NCBI GenBank assembly: GCA_020631735.1
Contig: CM036160.1
Location: 114,744,680 to 114,808,679, forward strand
Direction of reading: 5' to 3'
From: Saccharum officinarum
Lineage: Eukaryota > Streptophyta > Magnoliopsida > Poales > Poaceae
DNA length: 64,000 nucleotides
Below are positions 12,989 through 23,632 of the stretch, in pieces; position 1 is the stretch's first letter; each line of letters starts with the position of its first letter. Below the pieces are notes generated by a model, which was not told where the DNA came from, searched no databases, and saw nothing but the letters and a program-made list of their open reading frames with translations. The translations under genes were made by a program, and so were the position numbers.

Positions 12989-14224
12989 GGGATATTTAAA
13001 TATTTGCCCTCTTCGGTTGCCACACCTTCAGTTGCCCCTCTTATAATGGCAATTAAAGATTTGCCCCAACAATCTCTTAAGTGTTATAGATTTGTCCATT
13101 TTGGCTTCATGGCTGTATATGTCAGTATGCCACCGTGGATCAGCCAGAGGAAAAGACCTTGGTGCCCCTCTCTCTGTTTTGCTACCTGGCTAGACGGATA
13201 GGATTTTTTTTTTATTTTTAACACTTTTTTAAAACTATTTTTAAATTTGCCACCGTTCGAAAACTTTTTTAAAACTAACACCTTTGGCCGCGCCTCCATG
13301 CATGGCGCGGCCAATGAATACTGCCGCGCCATGCATGTTGGCGTGGCAAGACCGATGACGTGACAGCGACCGAGCTGCTGACTGCTGACGTGGCAGAAGC
13401 CGCCGCGCCGCAGATCATGGCACGGCAGTGCCGCACCATCGCGCACCGCGCGTCAAGCCAGAGGCGCATGCACGCCGCAGAAATAACCTAGCACACTAAA
13501 AAAAATCTGCCACACTGGCTATCCTTCCACCTCCGGACTCCAGCCATGCATGTGTAGGAATGTCCTTTCCAAATAAAAAAATGGAAAACCGTGCGGATTG
13601 CTCTCGTCCACACAATCATCAATACCCGTACAGCTACAGTGAGAAAAGGACGTTCCTGCACATGCATGGCTGGAGTTTGAAGGCGGCAGGATGGCCAGTG
13701 TGGCAGACTTTTTAGTGTGCTAGGTTATTTCTGCGGCGTGCATGCGCCTCAGGCTTGACGTACCGTGCGCGATGGCGCGGCACTGCCGTGCCATGATCTG
13801 CGGCGCGGCGGCTTCTGCCACGTCATCAGTCAGCGGCTCAGTCGCTGTCACGTCATCGGTCTTGCTACGCCAACATGCATGGCACGGCAGTATTCATTGG
13901 CCGCGCCATGCATGGAGACGCTGCCAAAGGTGTTAGTTTAAAAAAAAAATTCAAACGGTGTTAAATTTAAAAATAGTTTTAAAAAAGTGTTAAAAATAAA
14001 AAAAAATCCTATCCGTCCAGGCAGGTAGCAAAAACAGAGAGAGGGGCAGGGAGGTCTTTTCCCCTGGCTGATCCACGGTAGCATGCTGACATGTACAGCC
14101 ATGAAGCCAAAACGGACAAATCTGTAACACTGAAGAGATTGTTGGGGCAAATCTTTAATTGCCGTTATAAAAGGGGCAACTGAAGAGGTCGCAACCGCAA
14201 GGAGGGCAAATATTTAAATATCCC
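12989..14224. mobile_element. Fold-back Mutator-like element (long-TIR MITE)
   Basis: Two near-complementary arms, about 12989-13569 and 13643-14224, flank a ~73-bp loop. The ends are GGGATATTTAAATATTTGCC and its complement. The flanks are ATCATCGGA (12980-12988) and ATGATCGGA (14225-14233), a 9-bp TSD with one mismatch. A 9-bp duplication plus long TIRs is the signature of Mutator-like elements. There is no transposase, so it is non-autonomous. The two mirror-image 64-codon frames (13275-13469 minus and 13742-13936 plus) come from the arms and are not genes. Confidence 0.8.
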
Positions 14225-14520
14225 ATGATCGGATTGTGTCCTTTGAGAAGCTTTCTGAAAGAGTGCTGTCATTATTGCAATATCAAAATCCACGATTTGA
14301 GAAGCTTTTACTGAAAGAGTGTTGTTTGTAGGTAGTTTATCTATTGGGAAAGTACTATACGAAATTTGATTTTCTCTCATACTTCATATGAATAGTGAAT
14401 AAGTAACTGGGATATGGGCCAAATTAAACACGGATAAACTCACATTAGTGGAAAGATTGGCTTTCAAAGCTTTTGGTTTTGCCTTTTCAATCACTGACAG
14501 TGCATGTTATTGTTGTGCAG

Positions 14521-14989
14521 CTGCTACTGGGCTATCTAACCAATGACCGCTCGCTGTGGGAACAGGAGTTTTTTTTTTTGTGAATTAGTCGTTGTTGTTT
14601 TGATGATGTATTCTTATTAACATTTCCATGTATAACTTGATCGTAGCAATAATCAAGTGGAACTGGATAATGCAATTGGCTTACTTCATTATTCCTGCTC
14701 CACAACATAGGTTCACTATTGCACAGATTATTTTGCCATTTAGTTTCAGAAAAAAAAAACTTTCTGCTTGAGTGTGCAGTGTGTACCTGCACATATGCTG
14801 TTGGGTTCGTTGCATGTATGAACAGCTTTGCCCTCCTTTATTGCTCTTTTACTGGTAACTGATGCTGTCTGGAATTTTTCTTTCATACAGTACTCAGAGA
14901 TTATGGAGCAGATTGGCCATGATGTAAAGCGCACCCACCCTAACATGCACTTCTTCTGTGGTGACTCATCTTTTGCAGAGTCCATTCAG
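14521..14989 (+). pseudogene. TBC (Rab-GAP) gene fragment, two exons
   Basis: Exon-like block 14521-14568, preceded by TTGTGCAG, encodes LLLGYLTNDRSLWEQE, matching the start of the TBC domain in plant TBC1D13-like Ypt/Rab GTPase-activating proteins. The second block, 14891-14989, lies between acceptor CATACAG and donor GTAAATG. It encodes 33 residues including EQIGHDVKRTHPNMHFF, the 'DVKRTHP' segment before the catalytic arginine finger. The N-terminus, Arg finger, Gln finger and everything downstream are missing, so this is a captured piece and not a gene. The first block is followed by a T-tract in place of a clean donor. Confidence 0.75.
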
Positions 14990-15414
14990 GTAAATGATGG
15001 TTCAATGGTGACATGAAAAGAATCTATTGGGTTCACGATGCAAATATGGTCCTTTGTTCTATAGTAGTATAGTAGTACTATTGTGTTAGCTTGGTAGTGG
15101 TGTTGCAAAATGTAAACATGTTAGGATTTTCATTTATGTGTTCATGTTACCTAGACGATGCGCAGATAAACGGATAATGCCTTTCATGGCCATACATGCT
15201 AATAACAAACAAAAAAATCTTTGAAGGCAACATACCCTGTTGTCGAGAAATAGTAACCATTCAGATTACTTTTGCTTTTTTGTATTGCTAATTTTTGTTG
15301 ATTTATTCTGTAAGTTGATTATCCTGCACAGACTTCTTTTTCTTTTCTATTGTGATGGTTATGGAGTGTAGTAGATTGATGCTGAATTTTCTACCGGTCT
15401 GAATCACATGAACC

Positions 15415-15719
15415 ATGCTGGGGTTGTATGAGGACAACATATACAATTCTGAATCAAAAAAGGTGCACCTGAAACAGGTTTATATTATTGGACTGGGTTA
15501 TGGTGTCGAGGTGGATCAGAAACTCAAGTATGCTAATGATCTTTCGTCGGGTGTGCTATTCGGAAGAGAGCTTGTGGACTCTCCTGCAAATGTCCTTACC
15601 CCTGGTCAGTAGATCTTTCATCAAACTTTGATTGTTCTTCATAGATTTATTGTCAGTATACTACTGACGCGGAGGGAAGGCTAACACTTGTCGATGCTTG
15701 CAACCAAGGTGTTGAAAAG
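15415..15719 (+). pseudogene. Leucine aminopeptidase (M17) gene fragment
   Basis: Block 15415-15604 encodes LGLYEDN...SKKVHLKQV...IGLG...ANDLSSGVLFGRELVDSPANVLTPG. This is the junction between the N-terminal domain and catalytic domain of plant leucine aminopeptidase. It ends at donor GTCAGT. Block 15663-15719 encodes TDAEGRLTLVDA joined directly to CNQGVEK. TDAEGRL is the catalytic/zinc-ligand motif, but the four residues normally between DA and CNQG are missing and the large intervening part of the enzyme is gone. It lies on the same strand as the TBC fragment, 426 bp downstream. Confidence 0.75.
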
Positions 15720-15823
15720 GTAATGAAGCTTCATTTGAAAGTTCTCTATGCACTGTCATTAGTGTGTTTCTAATGTAGCCCCACTCATGTGGGGAAATGA
15801 TCAATTCATCCCTCTGATTTTGG

Positions 15824-15953
15824 CCCTGTTCGCTTGTCTTATAATTCGTACTTTTCAGCTTGTTTTTTCAGCCGGAACAATGTTTTTCTCTCACAACAAA
15901 TCAGCGAACAGTACTTTCAGCCATGGCTTTTCAGCGAAGCGAACGGGCTCTTT
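15824..15953. mobile_element. Short MITE with GTTCGCTT termini
   Basis: About 130 bp bounded by GGCCCTGTTCGCTT and its inverted form AAGCGAACGGGCTC, enclosing TTTTTCTCTCACAACAAATC. This is a common grass MITE form. TSD not resolved (TTT on both sides is possible). Confidence 0.6.
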
Positions 15954-17067
15954 GTAAGTCATTTAGGACATTGACACAATCTCCAATATAACACTTTGAC
16001 TCTGTAAAAGTAGTATTTTAAATAGAGACATTTATAATTTTTTATGAAAATAATTTCTAGGGCTACTTCATCGGCGTGCCTCAGTTCCGCACTCAGCTTA
16101 CCCGGCATGTATTGCAAAATAATGAAAATTTGGCATTGATGGAGTTTGTGTTAGTTTGAGTTGGATGCTATGCATGTGGAATCCGGTCAAGCAGCTGACG
16201 ATTTTACTTTGTACATTGACATTGCCTTATTTTTTTGGCTTCATTGGGGCTTGGTGGTGAAATCATATGGTATATTTCTGTTGAACCATGCATGTATCGA
16301 AGATTATAGCATCTGATGTTGAAGATATATGAAGGTTATGTCTTTTGAATAAAATTCCTATTCTGTACCAATTATTGATTTAACCCAAGTTCCTTACAGG
16401 TGTTGGCATCTAAAGCTGGTGCTATAACACAAGGGATTGGAGCAGATCAGGTTGGTGCTAACAATAGTAGATTTTTTCTTTCCACTAGGTTCGTGTTGGG
16501 CATCCACGCTCTTGTGCTCTGTTCTGCATTCAGTATGGCACTGCAAATGTTGCAACCTGTTGCCAGAGTCGTTCTTCACCATGCAGGCAGTCCTCATTGG
16601 AAGCAAACTATGATGAAGGTTCACTTTGCCCCTTCGGCATTCTGCAGAGGTCGATGTTCCTGCTCTCACTACCTTGTCAAGCATAGAAAAATATATATTA
16701 GTAGACAGCCTCCAGATGTAACATCAAAATAGTAATATCGTAGTGCATTAGTGATTAGTGCTAAATTTGCACTGGTCCATGTTGTTTGCTCTAATATAGT
16801 CGAACATTTATGCCTGGCAATGGACGAAGTTTTGGTCTTCATGTCCATGTCTGTGAGTTGATCTTGACTGGGGCTACTGCTGGGCTGATCGGAAATTATT
16901 TTGTTCACGTTACAACGCACAGGCACCCCTTATTATACACCAGAATTTGCCGGGCCTATTCATTATAAGACAATATTTGGTTACAAAATATATGAAACGT
17001 GAACCTTAATGAATGTATATGATTGTTCATTTTATTTTTTTAATAAATTTTATTTTGTTCTGTATTT
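15954..17067 (+). other. Fragmentary spacer before the Helitron-like end
   Basis: Mostly intron-like AT-rich sequence. A possible exon piece begins at 16401 after an acceptor-like TTACAG and reads VLASKAGAITQGIGADQV before GTTGGT; I do not recognise it. At 16905-16925 GTTACAACGCACAGGCACCC resembles an older Helitron 3' end without the final CTAG. Confidence 0.3.
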
Positions 17068-17098
17068 TACCGTAGCGTTAGCACAGGCACACTACTAG
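17068..17098 (+). mobile_element. Helitron-like 3' terminus
   Basis: TTACCGTAGCGTTAGCACAG continuing to ACTACTAG|T matches the grass Helitron 3' end form: a GC-rich near-palindromic segment about 10 bp before a CTRR end (CTAG at 17095-17098), with T as the next base. The 5' TC end is not certain; a TCTACTATAAT after an A at about 10575 is one candidate. If correct, the element carried the TBC and aminopeptidase fragments upstream on the same strand. Confidence 0.5.
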
Positions 17099-17267
17099 TT
17101 TAAACATAAAGTGCAAGTGAAAACAACATGTTAAGCACATGTCCAATACTAAACGTAGTTAAGTAACACTTTTCTGAGCTAATATGTGGCACAAACAATA
17201 TAGAGGCCTGGCTGATCCCTAAACCGAGATTGCCCGGTATTGCAACTGAAGCTAGGGTTTTGGCTTT

Positions 17268-17270
<3 letters not shown>

Positions 17271-17329
<59 letters not shown>

Positions 17330-17330
17330 T
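17271..17330. repeat. Compound microsatellite (CT)n(CA)n
   Basis: Uninterrupted CT repeats followed by CA repeats. The overlapping ORFs encoding RERERE or SLSL/THTH are artefacts of this repeat. Confidence 0.95.
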
Positions 17331-17439
17331 CTTGTCTCACTCAAGTTTCCTCACTTGGGTTTACTTGAGCACTATTGCTCGTTTCAAACTCAGTGGTGCA
17401 TCTCTCTTGATAGTGTGGCATATACCTCATTTAAGAGTT

Positions 17440-18110
17440 TAAGTATAGAAACAATTTACACTCTACTTGAGCTTTCATCCATCCGTTGCATGCCACATTG
17501 ATCGTGCATTGAAGGTCTTCATCACTTCACATTTTGAGCATGTCAATCCTGAGCATGTGACTTGAGTCAAAGGTTTCAAGTCACTTTTATCATTTGATTT
17601 GATCCTCCACATCAACATGACTTTCCATAGCTTGATTAGTACCTCGGCTAATTAAAGTACTTTCTTCTTCACCTTAGCTGAGTTCTTCGGCTGCCAAACC
17701 ATCGCTTGCCCTTCACCCTAGCTAAGTATCTCGAAGACTTTTCTTGCTATCTTCACCTCCTCAAGTCATCAAGTCATAGCTTGCTTCAAACCATCTTTAA
17801 GCATATAATGAATATCATTTCATTTGTATTGTTGTCTTCTACTTGAACTAGATTGTTTCCATCAATAAGCCACACAAGCATTGACAATTGACCATAGGCA
17901 TGTAGTATTGCAAGCTTTATAGTTGAGACCAACCATGTGCAAGCCCTCATGTCTCACTTATTTGATAGCACACTTACTTGCCAAATCATGCATTTCAATA
18001 ATCAATCTTGAACTCAATTCATATTTATATCCATCACAACTCATGATACGAGTCCAACATATAATAATCAACCTGAGACTAAACAACTGCAAATCTCATG
18101 AATGCCGGTC
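17440..18110 (-). mobile_element. Copia LTR fragment, reversed relative of 7453-9405
   Basis: Read on the minus strand, this reproduces modules of the solo LTR at 7453-9405: GGAAACAATCTAGTTCAA, CAAGACAACAAT, GGTGAAG and AGAAAGTAC. No termini are intact. The part from 17822 onwards is repeated after the N gap. Confidence 0.6.
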
Positions 18111-18600
18111 CGCTGAGAAGCAGAGGTGTGCATCGGTGGGTAGGGTTGGCTCGAGGGCTCTAGGCGCCACAGGCCACAGCACCGGCCACTGGGGTGGGGA
18201 AGAGCGGGGGCAGGGCATCGTGTTGCTGCAGCTAGGTGCCATTGGGAAGGTCGGAAGGAACAGGGGAGGGCGACAGTCGGAGGAGTAGAAGAGCTAGGGG
18301 CGTCGGCTGGAGTACCTCTCCTTGCGGCTGGGGAGGGGGGGCGGGTCGGGTAGAGAGTGGGGGCTTCTCTAGGGTTCTGAACGAGGAGCAATATATAGCT
18401 CCAATTGGTATTGGGCTGGGTTGTGTGTTCCTTACTTGGGCCTTCCTATGTTTATTCGGTTTCTTCGGTTCTTTCGGTTAACCCCAGGAACCAAACTAAC
18501 GATCAAATTTTAGTTCCTGAAAACTGAGAACCGAACAGCTACAGTTCATTCGATTCGGTTTTCGGTTATTTTTGCCCAATGCAGTAGCCTGATAGCGAGC
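18111..18600. mobile_element. GC-rich block with TTCGGTT/CCGAAC repeats
   Basis: A G-rich block (18110-18365) followed by TTCGGTTTCTTCGGTTC and GAACCGAACAG repeats (18455-18560), arranged like 57100-57960. The 107-codon minus frame at 18068-18391 and the plus frames here are low-complexity and not convincing as genes. Confidence 0.35.
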
Positions 18601-19046
18601 GGAACATTCAATTTGGCTCATTGGAATCCTCTGGTGTTTAAATATCCCCTTTTCCCTTTGTTATTGAAGTGCATTCTAACTATATTAAATCTTTTACGTG
18701 GATAGAAGTAATTTTAGTTATAATCATGAAATCAATCTTTTACTTCTACGGAAACATGCATGATAATTTTGTAAAGAGCACAACAGCATGACTCTTAATT
18801 TTTGAGACAGGATTATAGGCATATCCCTTCATTTCCAGAATGATAACTAACATATCAGGTAACGCATTGAATTTCAAAACCTGACTGAGGTCCTGGATAC
18901 ACTTATATATATCAGCGGGCTGAGAACCGCAGTAACATAGAAAGCTTTTCGTGGGTGATAACTGAATTGTGAATTCTGAGAACAAACTTAAAAAAAAACC
19001 TTCTACAACCAGAATGCTACAGGAGAAAAGAAATTTGTATGCCTAG
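18601..19046. other. Presumed 3' flank of the kelch-like gene
   Basis: AT-rich sequence downstream of the minus-strand gene at 19047. A 79-codon minus frame (18746-18985) has no recognisable motif. Nothing else is supported. Confidence 0.35.
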
Positions 19047-20174
19047 CTACTCGGTAGGAGACTGAGGTCTTGTGATTCGTGAAACGCAGCTCTCCCTTAT
19101 TATGTATTTGAGGCCAAACATAGTCAGATGGAGCACACAGCTATCATCATCACCCAAGGGGTACTTAGCTTTGGCTTCCTCACACATGGCACTGCGGATG
19201 AGGCAAAATTTGCTTCTTCCCATGTAGGAGAGAGAGGCCACCAAGTGCTTCTCAGTTTCCCTGCGAAACAATTTGTCCTCCACCAGTTGCCAATCCAATT
19301 CCACTGTGCCAAGCTCTATTGGAGTTTCGCTGCCGGTGTCAGAGGGAAGTTGGCAGCAACAAATATACCCATCCCAGCGAAGACCAACCCATGCATCTAG
19401 CTCGCTGTCAAAGTAACCTTCATCTCTGAAAGGTAGAGCCCAGGAATGCCACCTCCACACAGAATACTTAGTGTTGAAGGAGTAGGTGCTCTTCTGGAGA
19501 CCTGGACGATCTCTGTAGGCTGTGGTCATGTAGATGGTGTGTCCATCTGAGTGCACAGCATATGATATAATGGTCTCGCGGACGCTGAACGGTGGCGGCA
19601 ATGCCGGGAGACTCTTCCAGAACCAGCCCACCTCAGCTGGATCGCGTGAGCCAGTCAGTGCGCATGACATCACATCAAAGGAGTGTTGTTCGTCATCATC
19701 AGAGGAGTGTTGTTCTTTACAAGCTGGAGGTGAAAATGCGTAGAACATTCCATGGGCAGCAACAACAGTACTGAAGCCACATTGCAGATGAGCAGGAATG
19801 GCAGGGCCAAGTGCCAGTGCTGCTGTCTCGGTGTCATAGATGAGGGCAGGGGTCTGTCCATAACGTGCATCAGTAACAATGAAGATCTTGTTTCCCATGG
19901 TGGCGAACAACATGTCCACGTCCCTTGGTGACTCTAACCGTAGTAGAGGAGGCTCGAGGAGGTGCCCTGCAACAGCAACACTGGAGGAGTCCTGGTTGTC
20001 GTCGGAGTCGGAGTCAAAACTGGCAAGGTCAATCTTGTGGATGCTGTATCCCTTCTCCCAGTCATCCAAAACTAGATAGATGTGCTTCCACCGTCTTGCT
20101 GGGCGTGATCTTTTGCAGGCCAAGTCTCCATTGCGGCGCTGGTTCTGATAGCCCTCCACCCGACGCTTAGGCAT
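19047..20174 (-). CDS. Uncharacterised grass kelch-like protein, copy 1 (375 aa)
   Basis: Single-exon frame starting MPKRRVEGY, with a basic stretch (KRSRPARRWKH, about residues 20-30), then LVLDDWEKGYSIHKIDL, an acidic Ser/Asp run, and repeated strand-turn units. Examples are KIFIVTDA...ALIYDTETAAL.LGPAIP and TYSFNTKYSVWRWHSWALPF followed by DAWVGLRW. The pattern of DTET and W..LPF blades resembles the F-box-less kelch-like beta-propeller proteins numerous in grasses; their function is unknown. The C-terminus here (IIRESCVSRITRPQSPTE) differs from the second copy at 61528-62700 because this copy lacks one T near 19099. One of the two ends is probably a sequencing error. Transcribed away from the 49-bp duplication upstream. 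The family assignment is moderate; the existence of a gene is likely. Confidence 0.75.
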   Translation of the reverse strand: MPKRRVEGYQNQRRNGDLACKRSRPARRWKHIYLVLDDWEKGYSIHKIDLASFDSDSDDNQDSSSVAVAGHLLEPPLLRLESPRDVDMLFATMGNKIFIVTDARYGQTPALIYDTETAALALGPAIPAHLQCGFSTVVAAHGMFYAFSPPACKEQHSSDDDEQHSFDVMSCALTGSRDPAEVGWFWKSLPALPPPFSVRETIISYAVHSDGHTIYMTTAYRDRPGLQKSTYSFNTKYSVWRWHSWALPFRDEGYFDSELDAWVGLRWDGYICCCQLPSDTGSETPIELGTVELDWQLVEDKLFRRETEKHLVASLSYMGRSKFCLIRSAMCEEAKAKYPLGDDDSCVLHLTMFGLKYIIRESCVSRITRPQSPTE

Positions 20175-20327
20175 CTCTTTCCTCCAAATCGTAGTGCGGT
20201 AGATCTAAAGTTCCTGTTTTGGTTGTGGGTCGACGCCTCCCCTCCTCCCTTTGTGTATCTGGATCTATCTACGGATGCAAAACAAGCCTTTTTAGTACGA
20301 TTTATACAGCGCAGACAGCAGCATCAC

Positions 20328-20425
20328 AGGTTGCAATCGAAGAGAAGTCGGATTCCGAAACTGAATTTAGAACCACAGGTTGCAATCGAAGAGAAGTCGA
20401 ATTCCGAAACTGAATTTAGAACCAC
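20328..20425. repeat. 49-bp tandem duplication upstream of the kelch-like gene
   Basis: Two adjacent 49-bp units starting AGGTTGCAATCGAAGAG and ending TTTAGAACCAC, differing at one base (TCGGATTCC against TCGAATTCC). They lie 154-251 bp upstream of the start codon at 20174. The duplication is repeated exactly in copy 2 at 62854-62951. Confidence 0.9.
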
Positions 20426-21121
20426 GAGTCTGTTGTGTGTACCTGGCGCTGGCGAGCTGTCTCGGACCCGGAGGACACCGTAGATCCTTCCAAGCTGCTT
20501 GGCGGGGCGGCTGGATCGATTGATGAATGATGACACCAGATCGATCCAACATGCTCAGCCTCAGCGGGGCTGCCGGATCGATTAATCAACTATGCCACCT
20601 CTTCTCCAAACCCTACCTGCAGTCCAGGCTGCAGCCCCTCTTCCCTGTTTATTTTCGGCCCTCCTTGGGCCGAGACTCGAGAGGATTTCCATCCATATAT
20701 AAGGGCAAATTTGGAAGACCAGAGAGGACTCCTCGCGCGACACGCGTGTCAATTCTGCAGCTTTGGTTGTCTGCATCTCCTGGGCCTTGCAAACGGACGC
20801 TGGGCTTTTCTTGCAGCCCTGCCCTTCCCCTTGCGCTTGATCACAGCAGTAGAAGGAAGGAGTGTCGTCGTAACAGTATCATCCTTAACTGATTCAACAA
20901 AATAACACTAGAACTTCAGAATTTTTTTTTTGTAGCTCGAGTCAACAAAGTAAGCTTGTATTATCTGATTGTACAAGTAAACTGAGATCTAGTAACACTA
21001 GATTATCCTCATCCTCAGCTCGAATAAGGGAGGACAAAGAGGAACCAAACATTATCTTCAACATTGTTTTGTTTTCTCTATCCAACCTGAAGCATTAAAT
21101 AAAAAATAGTGAAATCATAGA
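20426..21121. other. Intergenic region between the kelch-like gene and STL
   Basis: Upstream region of the kelch-like gene and 3' flank of the STELLO gene. It contains a palindromic CTGCAGTCCAGGCTGCAG near 20618 and a TATATAAG at about 20696. The overlapping 121- and 64-codon frames show no family features and I regard them as chance. Confidence 0.4.
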
Positions 21122-23632
21122 TCAGACCAATTCCATAAGAAATGGATCTCCTGAAGACATAGCCCTGATTAGTTTTACAAAGTCCATCTCATTTTGAACC
21201 TTCACCGGGTACACTGCATGGGCTTCAGCAGTATAAATTGTTGAGAGTGTGGTATTTGATGGCAGATCTGCCCTATAGACAAGTTTTGTCAAAGCTTTGG
21301 ATTCAAAGTTGCTCGGTGAATCCATTGCAAGGAATAACATGGGGACTGCAAAACTGTGATGAATATCTAAGCTTCCAATAGCTTTAACAAGATTTGAAAA
21401 GTCACCGATGTACCGCTGAGGTATGTAAAATATCTCACTGCTGCAACGAATTAGATTATTTTCACCTACATTTCTCCTGTAATTAGCTTCATACTGAGAT
21501 GGAAAATTGCTGACTGCCTTTTTAATCATATCCGCTTGGTTCACAAACCACTCAATTTTGTTACCATGTAGAGGCACGTCTGACCAAGATTCCTTCACCT
21601 GGGGAGAGGTTAATTTTATCTCATCAAAAACTTCAGAAGTTCTGTATTTCACATATATATGTTCTAGAAATCATGACGTGGATATGCACCTGGTTGGTTA
21701 TCCAGAGCTTAGCCTTATCAGCATCCAAGAGGCTCCAGTAATTGAAGACCATATGATCTTGAAGGAACAGAAATCCTTGAGCACCTCCAAACCTAGCAAA
21801 CACCTTCGGCAAGTACCTGCAACAAAAAAATTACCAGTACACACTTATAGAGTAGCTTTGTTTTGATACGAAGGAAACGAAGCTTTACTGGATGCAGCGA
21901 TCAGTAAGATTTAGGGGTTTATTTAGTGTTGCGAGAATTTTATCGACCAAGTAAGAAATGAAGTTATTTTTACTCACTTGTAGGCTTGTGCCAAGTTGCT
22001 GAATTCCACAGCAAGATCAGAATTGCTTTTTTCTGAAAGAATAACAACTGCTCGAAATATCCGACCATAAAGCAGCCTCCAGTCTAGTGCAGTACGGTCC
22101 ACAAGTTCAGTGCAATGCACTATGAGCACGATATCACCAAAATGCTTCCTCCATTTTATTAGATTGCCAATCTCAGTGCTTACCTCCCCAATCTCTTCAA
22201 CCCCAAGATGCACCGAAGGCAGCTTCTTTGGTGCAAACTGTTTCTTGTCCCCATGTCCAATGGTTGCCCTAGGGCGGTCAATCTCCAATGACATCAACCG
22301 TGGCTGCCGGTACCCGATAGCAACAAGATCTTGCAGCCAAGCAGTCATGAAATGCAAATCCTTTTCACCCCAGAATCCCTCCTCTGTCATCGCATAGCTT
22401 AGATCAAGAATCCGCTCGAATAGTGTCCGCTTACTGGATCGCCACTCCATTAGGAACTTTATCAGCTTCCCTACATTGACATGGAGATCCTTCTCTTCAT
22501 CAAATGGGTGAGCACGCACATTATCTATGCGGTGCACAGTTGGCGGGTAGACAACTAGGTACCCTCCAATCTCCCATAGTATCCTCTGTGCCCAGTATCC
22601 ACGTATGACATCCGAAGCCATTGGACTCACTGACACCGGCAATGCAAGCCCCCAGAACGCCGGCGAGTGGAACAATGTGTTAACAGAGTTGACTGGCATC
22701 ATCGTGCCCTGTGGCAGCGCAACCTTGGGTGCATCCGCGTCAAACCGGAAATCAAATGCCTCCATCTCCAATGACTTCCGAGTGAAGTAGAACACTGAGT
22801 CAACATCTGGAAGGCCATTACACATCCCTTGCTGCATGAATTGGCCACCACTGAATATCTCAGTGTAGAACTCCTCAGCATCCAGCTCCCCTGCCTTCTC
22901 CAGCGGCAGCCCCCGCGGCCAGACCGACGGCTGCCCAAAGTGCACGAACGGATTCACGACCGTCCGGTCAGGATCGGCATGGCTGTACTGCAGCAGCACG
23001 GCGCCTCCCTGGCGCTGGTCCAGATCGACATCGAAGTGAGCGGTGAGGTTCCCACCCAGGACGGCGTTGCGAGCGTCGGCGTCGTAGATGACGCGCGCCC
23101 CGCGCTGCACGGCGAAGAGGTACGCCGCGACCTTGCGCGCCGGGCCCCGGGCTGGAAGGAAAGCGACGGAGCGGAATCCGAGGCGGGTCTGGTCGGCGAG
23201 CGTGAGAAGCACGGCGCCTGGGTGGGACCAATCCGTGGGGGTCGTCTCGTCGGCGACGGCGAGGAGCTGCCACCCGGGGACCGCGCGCAGCGGGCGGTGC
23301 CGCGGGGCGTGCGGCGACGCGGTGAAGACGATCCAGCGAGAGCCGCGGAGGTCCGGGTGCGGCGAGGAGGGGAGCGCGGGGAGCGGGGGCACCTTGGACC
23401 AGAGCACGGACGGGTACGGGAGGCGGCGGGGCGCGCGGTAGGAGGCGGGGCAGAGCGTGGACGGGGAGGCGCCGCCGTAGAGGAGTAGCAGCAGGAACGG
23501 TGCCGTGGCGAGCGCCGCGAGGAGGACGTAGACGACGCGCCTAGATGCGGGTGTGGAGGTAGTGGGCAAGGCGTGCGGTGGCATTTGGCCGTTGGGGGAG
23601 GGAAAGGGGTTGACTCGATGCCACCGGGTCAA
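21122..23632 (-). CDS. STL: STELLO-type Golgi glycosyltransferase (DUF288), 752 aa
   Basis: Three exons: 23632-21978, 21816-21690 and 21598-21122, joined at GTGAGT/TTGTTGCAG and GTGCAT/CTCCCCAG sites. The frame is kept throughout and gives 752 residues, close to the ~770 of Arabidopsis STELLO1/2. It is a type II membrane protein: a short cytosolic N-terminus, a transmembrane helix at about 33-52, and then a lumenal domain with the DxD-like IYDADAR at 184-186. The C-terminal module contains FLQDHMVFNYW, DADKAKLWITNQ and the terminal GDPFLMELV typical of the family. STELLO proteins reside in the Golgi, interact with cellulose synthase subunits and help assemble and deliver the complexes. The start is the first Met; Met17 is an alternative. 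It is head-to-head with the gene at 24043. The long antisense frame at 22829-23488 is a shadow of GC-rich exon 1. Confidence 0.92.

Noticed and set aside
13275..13936. Two similar 64-codon ORFs on opposite strands
   Set aside because: They are the same sequence read from the two arms of the fold-back MULE.
17100..17442. RERERE / SLSL-THTH repeat proteins
   Set aside because: Translation of the (CT)n(CA)n microsatellite.
22829..23488. 219-codon plus-strand ORF
   Set aside because: Exactly antisense to GC-rich STL exon 1; Arg/Gly-rich composition is a shadow of the real frame.
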